A DNA stretch of 64,000 bases from Paralichthys olivaceus (taxonomy: Eukaryota > Chordata > Actinopteri > Pleuronectiformes > Paralichthyidae): the NCBI RefSeq assembly GCF_024713975.1, contig NC_091105.1, positions 17,430,439-17,494,438 on the forward strand, read 5' to 3'. The notes beneath the pieces are model-generated. The model was not told the origin of the DNA and made no database searches. It was given only the letters and a program-made list of their open reading frames with translations. Made by a program: the position numbers and the translations under genes. Below, piece by piece: positions 10,139 to 20,945 of this stretch (the first letter of the stretch is position 1; each line of letters starts with the position of its first letter).

Positions 10139-13100
10139 ATGGCCTGGGCTGTTCTTGTGATCTACTTACATATCCAAGTTTTCCTTATTATTATGGAAAC
10201 AGGACATGCTACTGAAAATACTACTGGGATGATGGAAACTACAGCTGCAGGAGATATCATCATCGGGGGAATCTTTCCCTTACGTACGGATGTACAGAAA
10301 AGGATATCGTTTGCACCAGAACCCCAGCCATGTGGCAGGTAAGAGCATCCAGATTAATAAAATCAATGATATTCATCCAAACATTTCTTTCTCAAAAATA
10401 TTATCAGACTTTAAGTAGTAAAAGCATATGTCAAAATCATGCCATAACAAATGAATGTACCAATTATGCAACTGCAAATGTATTCAAAGTGTAAACGTTG
10501 TCAATGTGTATATTTTAATATTAATAGTAATATTGATGTAATTGTAATGTGGAGTATTATCAGAAACAGCAAAACAATTACAATACACTAAAACAGTCTG
10601 CATTGTACTTGTACTATCATATAGATGTGGTGGAATAAAAAGTATATATCGTGAAAAAATAGAAAGAAGAAATTGTATTGTGAGATGGAAACTCTCAACT
10701 GAAGTAAGACAACAAATACATATTAATAAATGTACAATGAGTTTCTCACTGATTTTCTTCACAGAGACAATTCCACATTTCCTTATTGTGTGGGCTAGAC
10801 ATTTGATGAAGAAAAAAAACCTGCGGGGACATTGGATAATTCAACCTTTGTCTCACATGTAGAGATTTCAAGTAAAAGAAATAGATTTTCAGTTTTAGGA
10901 TTATTTGTATTTGTCACACAGCTATTTGTTCTCTGTCCTCTTGTCCTTCATAGTCTCCATTCTGTCACATGCACCCTGTATTTATTGTTGGAATAACAAA
11001 TGTATTATTCTCACAGTTCTGACAAAAGAGGCCTGATTAAGGCTCTGGCTATGATCAATGCAATCGAGGTCATGAATAACTCCTCTCGGCTCAAGGCTCT
11101 GAACGTCACTCTGGGTTACCGAATCTTGGACTCCTGCACTGATCCCAACACAGCTCTGAGAGTCATAGGAGACTTCATGCAGCGGGGCCACTGCTACACA
11201 GAGAGCAACAACTCCGCCTGTGCACAGCCAGTCATGGCTGTTATAGGTGGCTCTCTCTCTGAAATATCCATTACCATCGCTAGGCAACTGACACTCCAGA
11301 TGATTCCTCAAGTAAGTTGTCAGAAACTCAAATTCTGCGGACCTTCTGAGGCAGCACTGACACATATTGCGGCGACTGTTAAAGGAAGCAGCAGAACAGG
11401 TTCCGAGTGGCAGCTGATAAACATCAGCAGCCAAACCTTTTATTATCATAAGATGATTTGCACACGGCAGGGCATTCAAAGTGAGGAGCCACAGATAAAG
11501 ATCTACCCACTGTCAATGGCGATCCTGAAAACCCATGTAAACCAGACTGTACAATTTCAGTTCGGCCACCAAAAACACTGTGTCTTTGTTGGGTCAAGTA
11601 GACTGCGTCCTCTGAAGGATGCAGCCCCTGAATTGAGACACTTATGCATCTTCACCTGTTTGCTGTGAAAGAAACAGGTGAAGCAGTTTTGTGCATTACT
11701 AAACAAAACTATGATCTGTTCATACGTGAAAGTCTGAAAAATTACACGTATGAACAGGCACAAACAGTTTATCAGAAGTTGCAACTCAAAATCTGAGTAT
11801 GGTACATATGACTTTACATTACATATAATTTAGCTGAAGCATTTATCCAAAGCGACTTCCAATAAGTGCATGCATTCAACCATAAAAATCACATCATCTT
11901 TTTTTCTCTCCAGATCAGCTATTCATCAAGTGCTGTCATTCTGAGTGATAAAGTCCGCTTCCCTGCGTTTTTGAGGACTGTTCCTAATGATAAACATCAG
12001 ACAGCTGGCATGGTCAGTCTGCTCCACACCTACGGCTGGAACTGGGTGGGAATAGTTATCACAGATGGAGATTATGGCCGATCAGCTCTGGACAACTTTG
12101 TGTCCCAGGCCTCTAAAATCGGGATCTGTGTGTCTTTCAAACTGATTCTTCCTCAGTTTCAGACCAGTAAAGAATTACTCTCTGCTATCGAGCACACTGC
12201 CACAACCATTCTCAACAATCCCAAGGTGCAGGTCATTGTGTCATTTGCCAAGTCAAATCAAATGAAGCATCTTTTCCAGAAGCTGAAGAATCAGACACTG
12301 AGAGCAGGAAAGAACATGGAGTCAATGAGAAGAGTGTGGGTGGCCAGTGACAGCTGGTCCTCCAGCAAATCTGTGACAGAAAACATGACTCTGAGGGACA
12401 TAGGACAAGTTGTGGGCTTCACCTTCAAGAGTGGAGACGGGTCATCACTTGGGAACTATCTGAACAAGCTGGAGGCAGCTGGACATGAGTATACAGGGAA
12501 TAACAGCTTCTTGACGAAGTTCTCTGTGCTGCAAAATACCACGGAAGTTATGAAAACTCTCAGGGAACACATTCATGCCCCCACTATCTTCAGTACTGAG
12601 ATGGCTGTCAGCGCCATTACTGAGACTGTGATTTCTGTCTGCGGGAGCAGAGACTGCAAAACGCCAGGCAAAATGCAACCCTGGGAGGTGTGTGTGTGTG
12701 AGTGTGTGTGTGTGTGTGCTCTTGTGTTGCATTGCATTGACAGGGTCCACATGGGTTAATTCCAGTCTGAGGATGAGGGTTTAGATCTGTAGGCAATAAG
12801 GATTTAGGGTAAAATTAGATTCACATAACAGCCATGGATTTTTTTTTGTCTGTCAGATCCTTAAGACAATTAATATGATATCTCGGCATAGTAACCAGAA
12901 ATACAGGGTTGAGACTATGTTCAGCCTGTTTCTTAAACCTCTTGAACTGTTGGTACAAACCAAGCCACTTCTTCTTTTATATATATATAGTTCCACCTGC
13001 ACTTAATTTGACTGAAGGCTTAACGCAAATGTATGCATCGAGTGGATCCAGAAGGTATATATGTAGAAAAACATGGCTGTGGAGGCACCCTGAGGTCTCT

Positions 13101-16100
13101 GGCTCCGCTGCTCTTTACCAACTCGGCAAGAGGCCTGAGCTGAGCTGAAGTGCAGCAGTGAGCAGCAGGCCCCACAGACAAAGGGGTAGGAGGTGGACTC
13201 TGCACAGTGCTATTTTTCATTGTCACATCAAGATAGTGTAGTTTAGACTTTTCCAAAGTACTGGGCTGATAATGAAATGTCTCATATCCTGTAGATACTG
13301 AAAGCTCTGCAGGAGAGAGAGTTTACACTTGGAGGAAAAACCTACAAGTTTGACAAGAAAGGTGACATCAGCCTGGGCTACGACGTGACAATGTGGTGGT
13401 CGGATGGAGAAACAATCAAAATCAGTGATGTTGTGGCTGAATACCACCCACACACCAACAACTTCACTTACACCGACCATATCAACACCCAGTATTTCCA
13501 GGACCTGAAGGTAGAACCTAATTCTACACACTCACAGTCACACAAACAATACAGCAAAATGGGTTTACTGAAAACATGGAGACCATTGAAGCTGACTAAA
13601 AATATACCATTTTGGTTTGAATATACAAAAAGCTGTGTAGAAATCAGGAAAAATAAAATACAGTTAATATAAAATAATGAAATGTGACGCATCTGTCATC
13701 ATGACGTCTCTCTGCTTTCTTCAGAAGATCATCTCCAAGTGCTCCAATAGCTGCGTCCCTGGAGAGTTCAAAAAAACAGCTGAAGGTCAACACACCTGTT
13801 GTTATGAGTGCATCAACTGTACTGAGAACTACTACTCAAATAAAACAGGTATGTCACCCCTGCTCACACTGGATTCACTAGATACACATACTTCATACGA
13901 ATGCACAGTCAATAAAAGCTGTCAAGGGGAGTGTGTGCTTACAAGTACAGAAACCCAGGTGTGATCACATCCAAGGAGCATAGAGGGAGGACTTTGATTC
14001 CATTCTCACGCACTTCCTTTTGTGACTAATGCCCTGGCTTACAAATGTCTGTCACCACAGTAAATGATATAAAAATAATAATAATTAAATTAAATTAATT
14101 ATTAAATTATAGCAGTTGCCTTCGCATGTTCTTTCACAGAAAAGAAGGAAAGTAAAATCAGTAATAAGAACAAATAAAAATAAAAGGTGAAAAGAAATTA
14201 TAAAAAACTGTAAAACACAACATCACATGAAAGCAAGTCTATAAAATGGGTTTTAAGATGTGTAGTTTATCAGTAATTTATCAGTTTATCAGTAATCTAC
14301 TGTTGCCTTAGAATGTAGCTGCATCCACCTTTTTCGTGTCTTCCGAGTAAAACTAATTAATCCGAATTACAGAGCTCTTATTTTGAATTGTTTTATGTAT
14401 GACAGCTTTATATCCTTAACATTAATCTTGTCAGATTCCGATGTCATTGACCTCATCGTGCAATTCTAAGGGGGGGGCCTCTGATTGACACTTGCGCTGC
14501 CCCCCATGAAATCATGTGATTTTAGTAGCATGATGTCCATGGTAACATATAGTAAAAGTCCTGTTGACTAGATTTTGTTAGAACAACAAATAAACAGATT
14601 GAATCTTAGGTGTCCCACATTACCCAAAGTCCCAAATAACCTGAATTCATTGATGATTCTAAAAAGGATTCTGATTCACACTGCAGTATAAACAGAGCAC
14701 TGGTGTGTCCGGTTTCTGCATCCGTACTGGAGTGTATCCAACACATCACTGTGTATACGATCGCGTGTCATCTTCATACTGCATGACAACAAAGGAGCGA
14801 ACAAGATGTCAGGTTGGTCCTGTGACCATTGGAGAGTGTTACCTGCAGAGCAGAGACTTTCAGGAGGCAGGGACAGTGATTGCTGGAGTCAATTTAGAGC
14901 CAGGTTCCTCTGGTCTGAAGCAAGAAGAGCTCCTGATTAGACCTATCCATATAATCAGTTTTTCAAACAAGTTACCACAATGGAAAGGCTCCGTTCTCTC
15001 CTTTCAACATGGACACTGTTCACCATAATATACTGAAAGAACAATACAAAATAAATGAAATAAAACCTTGTCCCTTACAGAAATACTAAAGGCCACAAAA
15101 TGTGAGTTGATGTGACACTTGTTACACTAGCTAAGATGTTCCTTCCTATGCAGTCAATCTTCATGTGACTGAATCTAACTGGCAAAAACTTGATAATGAT
15201 ATGAATGCCTGAGAAGTCCGTGCTGCTTCACTGGTTATGCTCTTGCTTGTGTTGACCCAGAGTCAAGTTAGCTGAAACACCAGGATGGGCGTAGAATTCT
15301 GTGGAATTTGATAGGATCTTTTAATCTGGACCTGTGCTTGTGCTCCTCCATCCCTGTAGATATGGACCAGTGTCTGAGCTGTGACACAAACAGAGAGTGG
15401 TCGGCAGAGGGCAGCTCCAGCTGCACCCTCAAAGAAGTGGTCTACTTCTCCTGGCAGGACAAATATGCTGTGGTGCTCCTGACCTTTTCTGCCCTGGGCA
15501 TCCTCCTGGCTGTGATCGTGTCTGCTCTGTTTTTACATCAGCGTGAAACTCCTGTGGTGAAAGCTGCCGGAGGGCCAGTGAGCCAGGTCATCCTATTCTC
15601 TCTGGTCATCAGTTACATCAGCGCCATGCTGTTTGTCGGTCGGCCCAACCATTTCCAGTGTAAGGCTCGACAGGTGCTCTTCGGTATTAGCTTCACTCTG
15701 TGCGTCTCTTGCATCCTGGTCAAGACCCTGCAGATCCTGCTGGCCTTCCAGTTCAACCCTGCACTGCAGGGGGTTCTGCGGAGGTTCTTCAAGCCTTACA
15801 TCATCGTCATCTTCTGTGTGGCCTTGCAGGTGATTACTTGTATCTGCTGGCTGGTCATGAAAAGCCCATATCATAAAACCAACCCGCAACCGACCACTTT
15901 GCTGGAGGAGTGTAACGAGGGCTCATATTTGGCCTTCGGTGTGATGTTGGGCTACATAGCTCTCCTAGCGTTTGTGTGTTTCATCTGTGCCTTCAAAGGT
16001 CGCAAACTTCCAGAGTTCTACAATGAGGCAAAGTTCATCACCTTCAGTATGCTGCTCTACCTTATCTCCTGGATGCTCTTTGTTCCTGTCTACATTACCA

Positions 16101-16471
16101 CCTCAGGAGTTTACCTATCGGCTGTGGAGATGGTGGTCATTCTCATCTCCAACTACGGCATCTTCAGCTGTCATTTCTTACCAAAGTGCTACATTATCAT
16201 TTTCAAGAAGGAGCAAAACACCATGAATGCTTTCAGAAAGAATGTATATGACTATTCCAGCAGAACCTCTAATTCTATCTCCATATCTGAGAGTTCAATG
16301 TCAGAGAAACAGTCTAGCGTTCAGGACTTCATCTGTGCTCTGTCATCCTCCGTTCCTGCAGATGGTCTCCTTGAACCTGGAGTAGTGACAAACTGCAGAG
16401 AGGGAACAAGCCACACAAGTTTACACAGAAGCCCAGCAACAAAACACTCTTTCAGAAGAAGCAGCATATAA
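10139..16471 (+). CDS. gprc6a: G protein-coupled receptor class C group 6 member A, amino-acid sensor
   Basis: Six exons (10139-10338, 11017-11311, 11914-12687, 13295-13510, 13725-13848, 15360-16471), 2721 bases, 906 aa; human is 926. All junctions are GT-AG and in phase. Signal peptide at about residues 1-24; the ATG at 10139 was chosen because it opens directly into this hydrophobic segment. The Venus-flytrap ligand domain follows (IIIGGIFPL, then AMINAIEVMNN, ILSDKVRFPAFLRTVPND and WVASDSWSS). Next come a cysteine-rich domain (CVPGEF to CLSC, about residues 500-545) and seven membrane helices from about 572 (NEAKFITFSMLLYL and VEMVVILISNYGIFSCHF are typical). The third intracellular loop keeps the ancestral RKLP at about 751-754. 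The tail ends FRRSSI. Family role: plasma-membrane receptor for basic amino acids and divalent cations; goldfish receptor 5.24 is the fish counterpart. The ligand-contact position that is T in human (GYESTA) is S here (SYSSSA). A paralogous olfactory class C receptor is the alternative, but the similarity runs end to end with GPRC6A. Confidence 0.93.
11321..11643. mobile_element. MITE copy directly after gprc6a exon 2
   Basis: The right end, read on the minus strand from about 11641, is GTGTCTCAATTCAGGGGCTG. The left end near 11325 reads actcaaattctgcgg. Both resemble the ends of the element at 58747-59122 (TGTCTCAATTCAGGGGCAGC and CTCAATTCAGCGGCAACATC). It begins within about 10-15 bases of the exon 2 donor. 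Its sequence keeps the exon 2 frame open to 11668. Confidence 0.55.
11808..11865 (-). repeat. fish SINE/LINE-type tail, inverted
   Basis: Catttatccaaagcgacttc on plus is the reverse of the common tail gtaagtcgctttggataaaagc, also seen at 325-375 and 56555-56600. Confidence 0.5.
12688..12720. repeat. TG microsatellite overlapping gprc6a exon 3 donor
   Basis: The donor of exon 3 is the first GT of an irregular TG tract (gag|gtgtgtgtgtgagtg). Confidence 0.85.
14440..14645 (-). repeat. third copy/fragment of the repeat flanking gprc6a
   Basis: It matches 8330-8445 in inverted orientation and ends with TGTCCCACATTACCCAAA at 14611-14628, one base different from the terminal motif of the large inverted repeat. 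It lies in gprc6a intron 5. Confidence 0.5.
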
Positions 16472-16689
16472 CTGTCATTATTTAAAATGGGTTGTGAGGA
16501 GGGATGCAACTATTTGACATTTCTTTTTCTGTCCTGATAGTGAAACTGATTCCTGGGCTTTGGTTATGGGCCAACAAAGAATGCAAATGTTTAATACATC
16601 ACCTGTATGCCTAATTGTGTGAAAGACACTGGAGGATTCTTCAAGTGTACGGCAACATCAGGCGTGACTTGAACATTGATTTCCTAACT

Positions 16690-17510
16690 TTGCAAAACAA
16701 AATGTAGGGTGAAATCTGGTAAATTTGGCAGTTTTGATTTCTACGACTTATTCCGATATGTGTTTTCACATCCGATCAAAAAATTATACCTTTCTGAAAG
16801 CCTCAAAATGTTTTCCTAACCACATAAAAATAAATAATTGCAATATCATACACAGAGGAGACAAATTCTGCCTGAAATTGATGATATGGGACAGGTCACC
16901 ATGTAATCTGGGACACTTGTATTAGGCTTTAAAAAATCCCCTTTCTTTTTGCTTGTCAAGCTCAATATTATCTATTTTAAAAAGCAGTATGAAAAAGGGA
17001 CTAAAAAATGAATAAGAAAATGTATATTATTCATAGAAATGTCAATAATCCTTAATAACATGAAAACATAATGTTTATAAAGAACCCTAGCCTGTGAAAG
17101 GTGTATCACATTTTTAAAAAATCAATTTAACTCAGTAACTCAGTCGGTAATTTGTCATTCTATTGACGCCACTCAGGGAACAAAGAGTCCTTGCAGGTGA
17201 AAGACTCATCATCATCCATCAGCCCATTGTTTGGTGAAACCAGTGGCTGCAGACCACAGGACACACTCTTCTGTGCTTTTTGGATCATCTCTGTCCTAGA
17301 GAGCTGACTGATTAAGGGCTAGTTAACTAACGAGACAATCAGTTTAAACAGACAGGGACAAACTGTATTTACCATCAACTCCTGCCTGACACTGGAGACC
17401 ATATACTACATCTCTGTTGTTAATGCACATTTCCCCATTTAGAGAAGTGACTGTCCCAGATTACCCAAAGCATGCTGTCCCACATTGTCAATCGTGTTTG
17501 ATAAAGTAAG
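16690..17510 (-). repeat. unnamed ~0.85 kb repeat, right copy of an inverted pair
   Basis: Reverse complement of the copy at 8630-9495. Long matching blocks include 17185-17500 (for example gcagaccacaggacacactc and acagacagggacaaactgta) and 16870-16935 (gggacaggtcacc, taatctgggacacttgtatt). TGTCCCAGATTACCCAAA lies at 17452-17469. The two copies bracket gprc6a. A possible gprc6a polyadenylation signal AATAAA (16829-16834) lies inside it, so the gprc6a 3' UTR may run into the repeat. Confidence 0.7.
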
Positions 17511-18335
17511 ACAACTACAAAATGTTTAAAAAAAAAACCTAGAACACATTTTTAACAATTTATATTTATTGCTTGAATACATCACAAACATAATCTATCT
17601 ATGACAGATGTATATCCTCAACATTTAACACGATCTGCAGTGGTTATTCAATAAGAATTAAGTTTATACTAAATAAGGTTTGTACATAATTCTTACGTCT
17701 AAATATTTTTTCCAATTATAGGCTCATCATTTGAATTAAGGGCTTTTAAAAGGGATTTGTAACTCATCATCTTGGTATTTCATTTATGAGTGCTTCTGCG
17801 ATGTTAATGCTAAACTGGTGCACTGGTGAAATAAAACAGACTGTGTTTAACAACGAAGGACGAAGACTGTGAATAACACAGACTGGCCCATAACTTGTTT
17901 TTTTGCTTTTGGATTTTTCTGTCAGGAGTGGCCAAAGCTCAACAGTCCCCTTAAATTAGGGTCTGAGCAGAGAATCTTCTGCTGTGTTGTTCATGTGTGA
18001 AAGGCAAACTCTGTTTGTCTTTTGTTTTATTTGTTATTTTAAATCAAGATCCATGCATTACTCTTTGGGAAATCAGTTGAAAAGTCAAACAATGTAGGTC
18101 AAACAATATATAAATACACACATGTGTGTATTTATATATATATTTATGTTTTGAACCATCAATAAGAAAATAAGCTTTAAAGGGCCACTGCACTAGTCTT
18201 GAGAGGATTTAACCATAATGACCAGCATTAACCGTGTCTGTGTGTTGGGTGATTAACTCTCACTCAGGGGTTTTTTCTGTGACGAGGTTGTGAGGATGTT
18301 TACTAATGATGAAGAACTAACAACTGTCTAGTCAC
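17511..18335. other. intergenic, AT-rich, nothing recognised
   Basis: No exon-like coding stretch is found. FAM162B, expected here by synteny with mammals, is not seen. Short TATA-type runs occur at 18105-18145. Confidence 0.5.
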
Positions 18336-18339
18336 ACAG

Positions 18340-18530
18340 TCTAGACAAAGACATTAACATGTCATTGGGCAAGATATTGAGCAAATTGACCCTGATGGCT
18401 GTGCTGTCAGTGAGTGAATGGATGATTGATAGAGAAGCGTTATATATAGAAGCACCATCTAGTGTGAAGGGCTTTGAGTGGACATCAAGACTAGAAAAGA
18501 ACAATATAATGCAGCCTGTTAACATTGCAT
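18340..18530 (+). repeat. tRNA-derived SINE, 5'-truncated copy
   Basis: Attgggcaagatattgagc, gatggctgtgctgtcagtga and the tail gggctttgagtggacatcaa agree with the family copies at 59911-60185 and 19755-19870. The minus-strand ORF over it is not a gene. Confidence 0.65.
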
Positions 18531-19754
18531 AAATGCTTAACATTGTTGCATCACTTTTAAGGGCAGGCTCTGCCAAAAATATTTTATAGATAATAGATTT
18601 TTGGGATGTGATTTGTGAGATATGTAATTTTGTAATGAAAACACCTAAATAACATTTAGCACTCTTTACACTACTAACAACTCAAAAGCAATTTAAGATT
18701 AGCCTGAAGGCAGGAACCTTTTACAGGCAGCCAGAGGTGAGGGGGAGAACTTGGCAGGACTCAGCCAAACAGGTTCCTCCACTTTGTGAATGCATGCTTG
18801 ACTGAGCAGACTGAAAAGCTCTTATGATAACCCTTAAAACGTCTCAGAAATCACTTGGTGTTAAGCATTATCAGGAGTTTATACAATTTAATTTGAAGCA
18901 GCTGGGGGGGAAAAAGGTGAGATTAAATACTTCAATTGCGCTGGAGGAATAAAAATGAGTTGAGCTTTGGATTGTTCTGGACTGTTCCATGTTGCAGTTG
19001 CCTGAAAACTGGATTTACCGAGCTCAGCAAAAACAGTTGGCACCTGCTGTGTGATCCAATCATTTGATGGTGTTTGATGGGAACCCACATTAAAAGACAG
19101 CAGCGAACAAATGAATTCCATTAACGTGATGCCTTCACACACAGTGATAGTCCTCATGCCAGTTTATAGAGGCAGTGTATGGACCGGCATTCTGGATGTA
19201 TATAACAGATGCAGAAAGCACAGCTCTGTTATTTACACAGACCAGGTATTTGATATTCTCATGGCTGCGTCTGAGTTTCATGTCAAACTGCTTCAAAACC
19301 ACAGTGAGTGACTACCTCCTCTGCAAGATCTGTTTCATCCGTTTTATGTTTGAAGATTATTTAAACCGCCACCGCAGTTATGTGATGGTTTCAGAGACAA
19401 AACAAAGCCACAATTGATATTAACTGCTACACAAATCAAAAGGACATTGAAAGTATTGCACAAAATGAAGTGATCAGTCAGAGAAGGTGAAAGGGTTCAG
19501 GTGCTGCTCGTCATCAGGTTTCACAGTGAAAATCCCCTGCTATGGAATCTCATCCCTCTGGTTGTGCAACATAAATTAAGATGATAAGAGGAAACAGGAG
19601 GAAATGACAAAACATAACACATCAGAGTGCACAACTTGGCCTTAATCCATCTTAGTGTGTCAGCGCTTTACAGTAGAGTTTTTGGTATTCACACACACAC
19701 ACACATTCATACAGCACGTATATGTGCAGCAGTTTCTGTATGAGAAGGGGCAAT
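18531..19754. other. intergenic, nothing recognised
   Basis: Short ORFs (for example 19111-19311 and 19175-19417) lack splice context and family resemblance. I see no gene here. Confidence 0.45.
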
Positions 19755-19870
19755 TTTGGTGTTCAGTATCTTGCCCAAGGACTCTTCAGCATGCAGTGTG
19801 GGGAAGACAGGGGTTGAACCATTGTCCTTCTGGTTCTGCTCTACCCCCTAAGCCAAAACCGCCCCACTGG
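19755..19870 (-). repeat. tRNA-derived SINE, 5' region, minus strand
   Basis: Read on the minus strand it has an A-box-like tggcttagggggtagagc and a B box ggttcaacccc, followed by tccttgggcaagatactgaa. It is a pol III-type SINE head, not a functional tRNA gene, because no cloverleaf with a proper anticodon arm is evident. Confidence 0.65.
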
Positions 19871-20945
19871 ATGACTGTTTTTGAGAAACAGAAAGTTGTG
19901 TTGTGAAAACTGGACAACTGTAAGACACTGGATCCCCCGTAGAACATTGTTTCGTGACTGCAGGGAAAGTACGAGCCAAGGAGCTCAACAGAAACTGGAA
20001 ACTGGCACAGCTGTGAGGAATGTAACCTGCTCTGAGGAAATAACGCCACACTGTAGTGGATATGTTTGAGCTGACATTCCACAGTCTTGTCATCCATTCT
20101 TTCCAACACTTCAGAATTTAGCGAGTTTAAATTATGGCCTTATTAACAGCCTGATCTGTATTTCATTGTTTCATGTGACACGTGTAGAGATGTGAGAAGA
20201 CTAAACATCCTAAAGTACTTCCAAGAATTTTCATGGTTTAATGTTTATTAAGTATTTGTATTATTTTATATGTCCTTCAGGCTCATGATTATATTTAGAC
20301 ATTAAACATCCACTCTCCTATAATTTGAGTTCAGGTGTGTTTAGTTTTCTCAATCAAATATACTGGGCACTGACTGACCAGTCATGATGAGGTGTTTTCT
20401 TGCCTGGGTAAGACGATTGTGTTTCAGACAAGAGAAATAAAAGTTTTACTCAGCATTAGGCCCCTGATTTGTTTGAATTTAAATACATTAGTGCTATTGG
20501 GTTTGCTGTGTGGCGGATTTGGGAGTGGACCGGTAGTACAGTCTCTACTGCTATATCTCCAGCCTGGTGAATTACAGCTTGGTTTTGTAGTCGAGTGTTT
20601 CTTGCTCACCTGCTACACTTAAGGAGCTACATTGAGTGCATTATGCTCTCCACTTGCAATTCTTGCTTGCTCCCTCTCAGCCCAGAGGGAGGTAATAACA
20701 GATGCCCATCAACAGGCACTGACAGTTTATGCTAAACTTTTGGCTTCTTAACAATTTATATCTATTAACGTAGTCACTGGTAAAAAAAAAAAAAAGTATT
20801 CTGGAAAAAAGTTTCTATATCTGTCAAATAAAGGTAAGAATAAAAAATATTCCCTCTGAATGGTGTGATTCATGTAACCAGTTAAAACAGGAATTCAAAT
20901 GAAAACTGTCATGCAAGTGTGTAAGGTTTGCAGCCAACAGATCAG
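19871..20945. other. intergenic, nothing recognised
   Basis: No coding exon or clear repeat family is recognised between the SINE and the end of the kpna5 3' UTR. A poly-A run lies at about 20781-20793. Confidence 0.4.

Noticed and set aside
10982-11479. 165-residue antisense ORF over gprc6a exon 2
   Set aside because: Shadow of the real exon plus the adjacent MITE; no splice or start context.
15593-15889. Antisense ORF over the gprc6a membrane domain exon
   Set aside because: Shadow of a strongly conserved plus-strand coding exon.
19790-19870. Possible tRNA gene from A- and B-box-like sequences
   Set aside because: No complete cloverleaf is evident and a SINE body follows; better explained as a SINE head.
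16472-20945. Expected fam162b gene between gprc6a and kpna5
   Set aside because: No exon encoding a recognisable FAM162 sequence was found by eye; only repeats and unassigned sequence are present.
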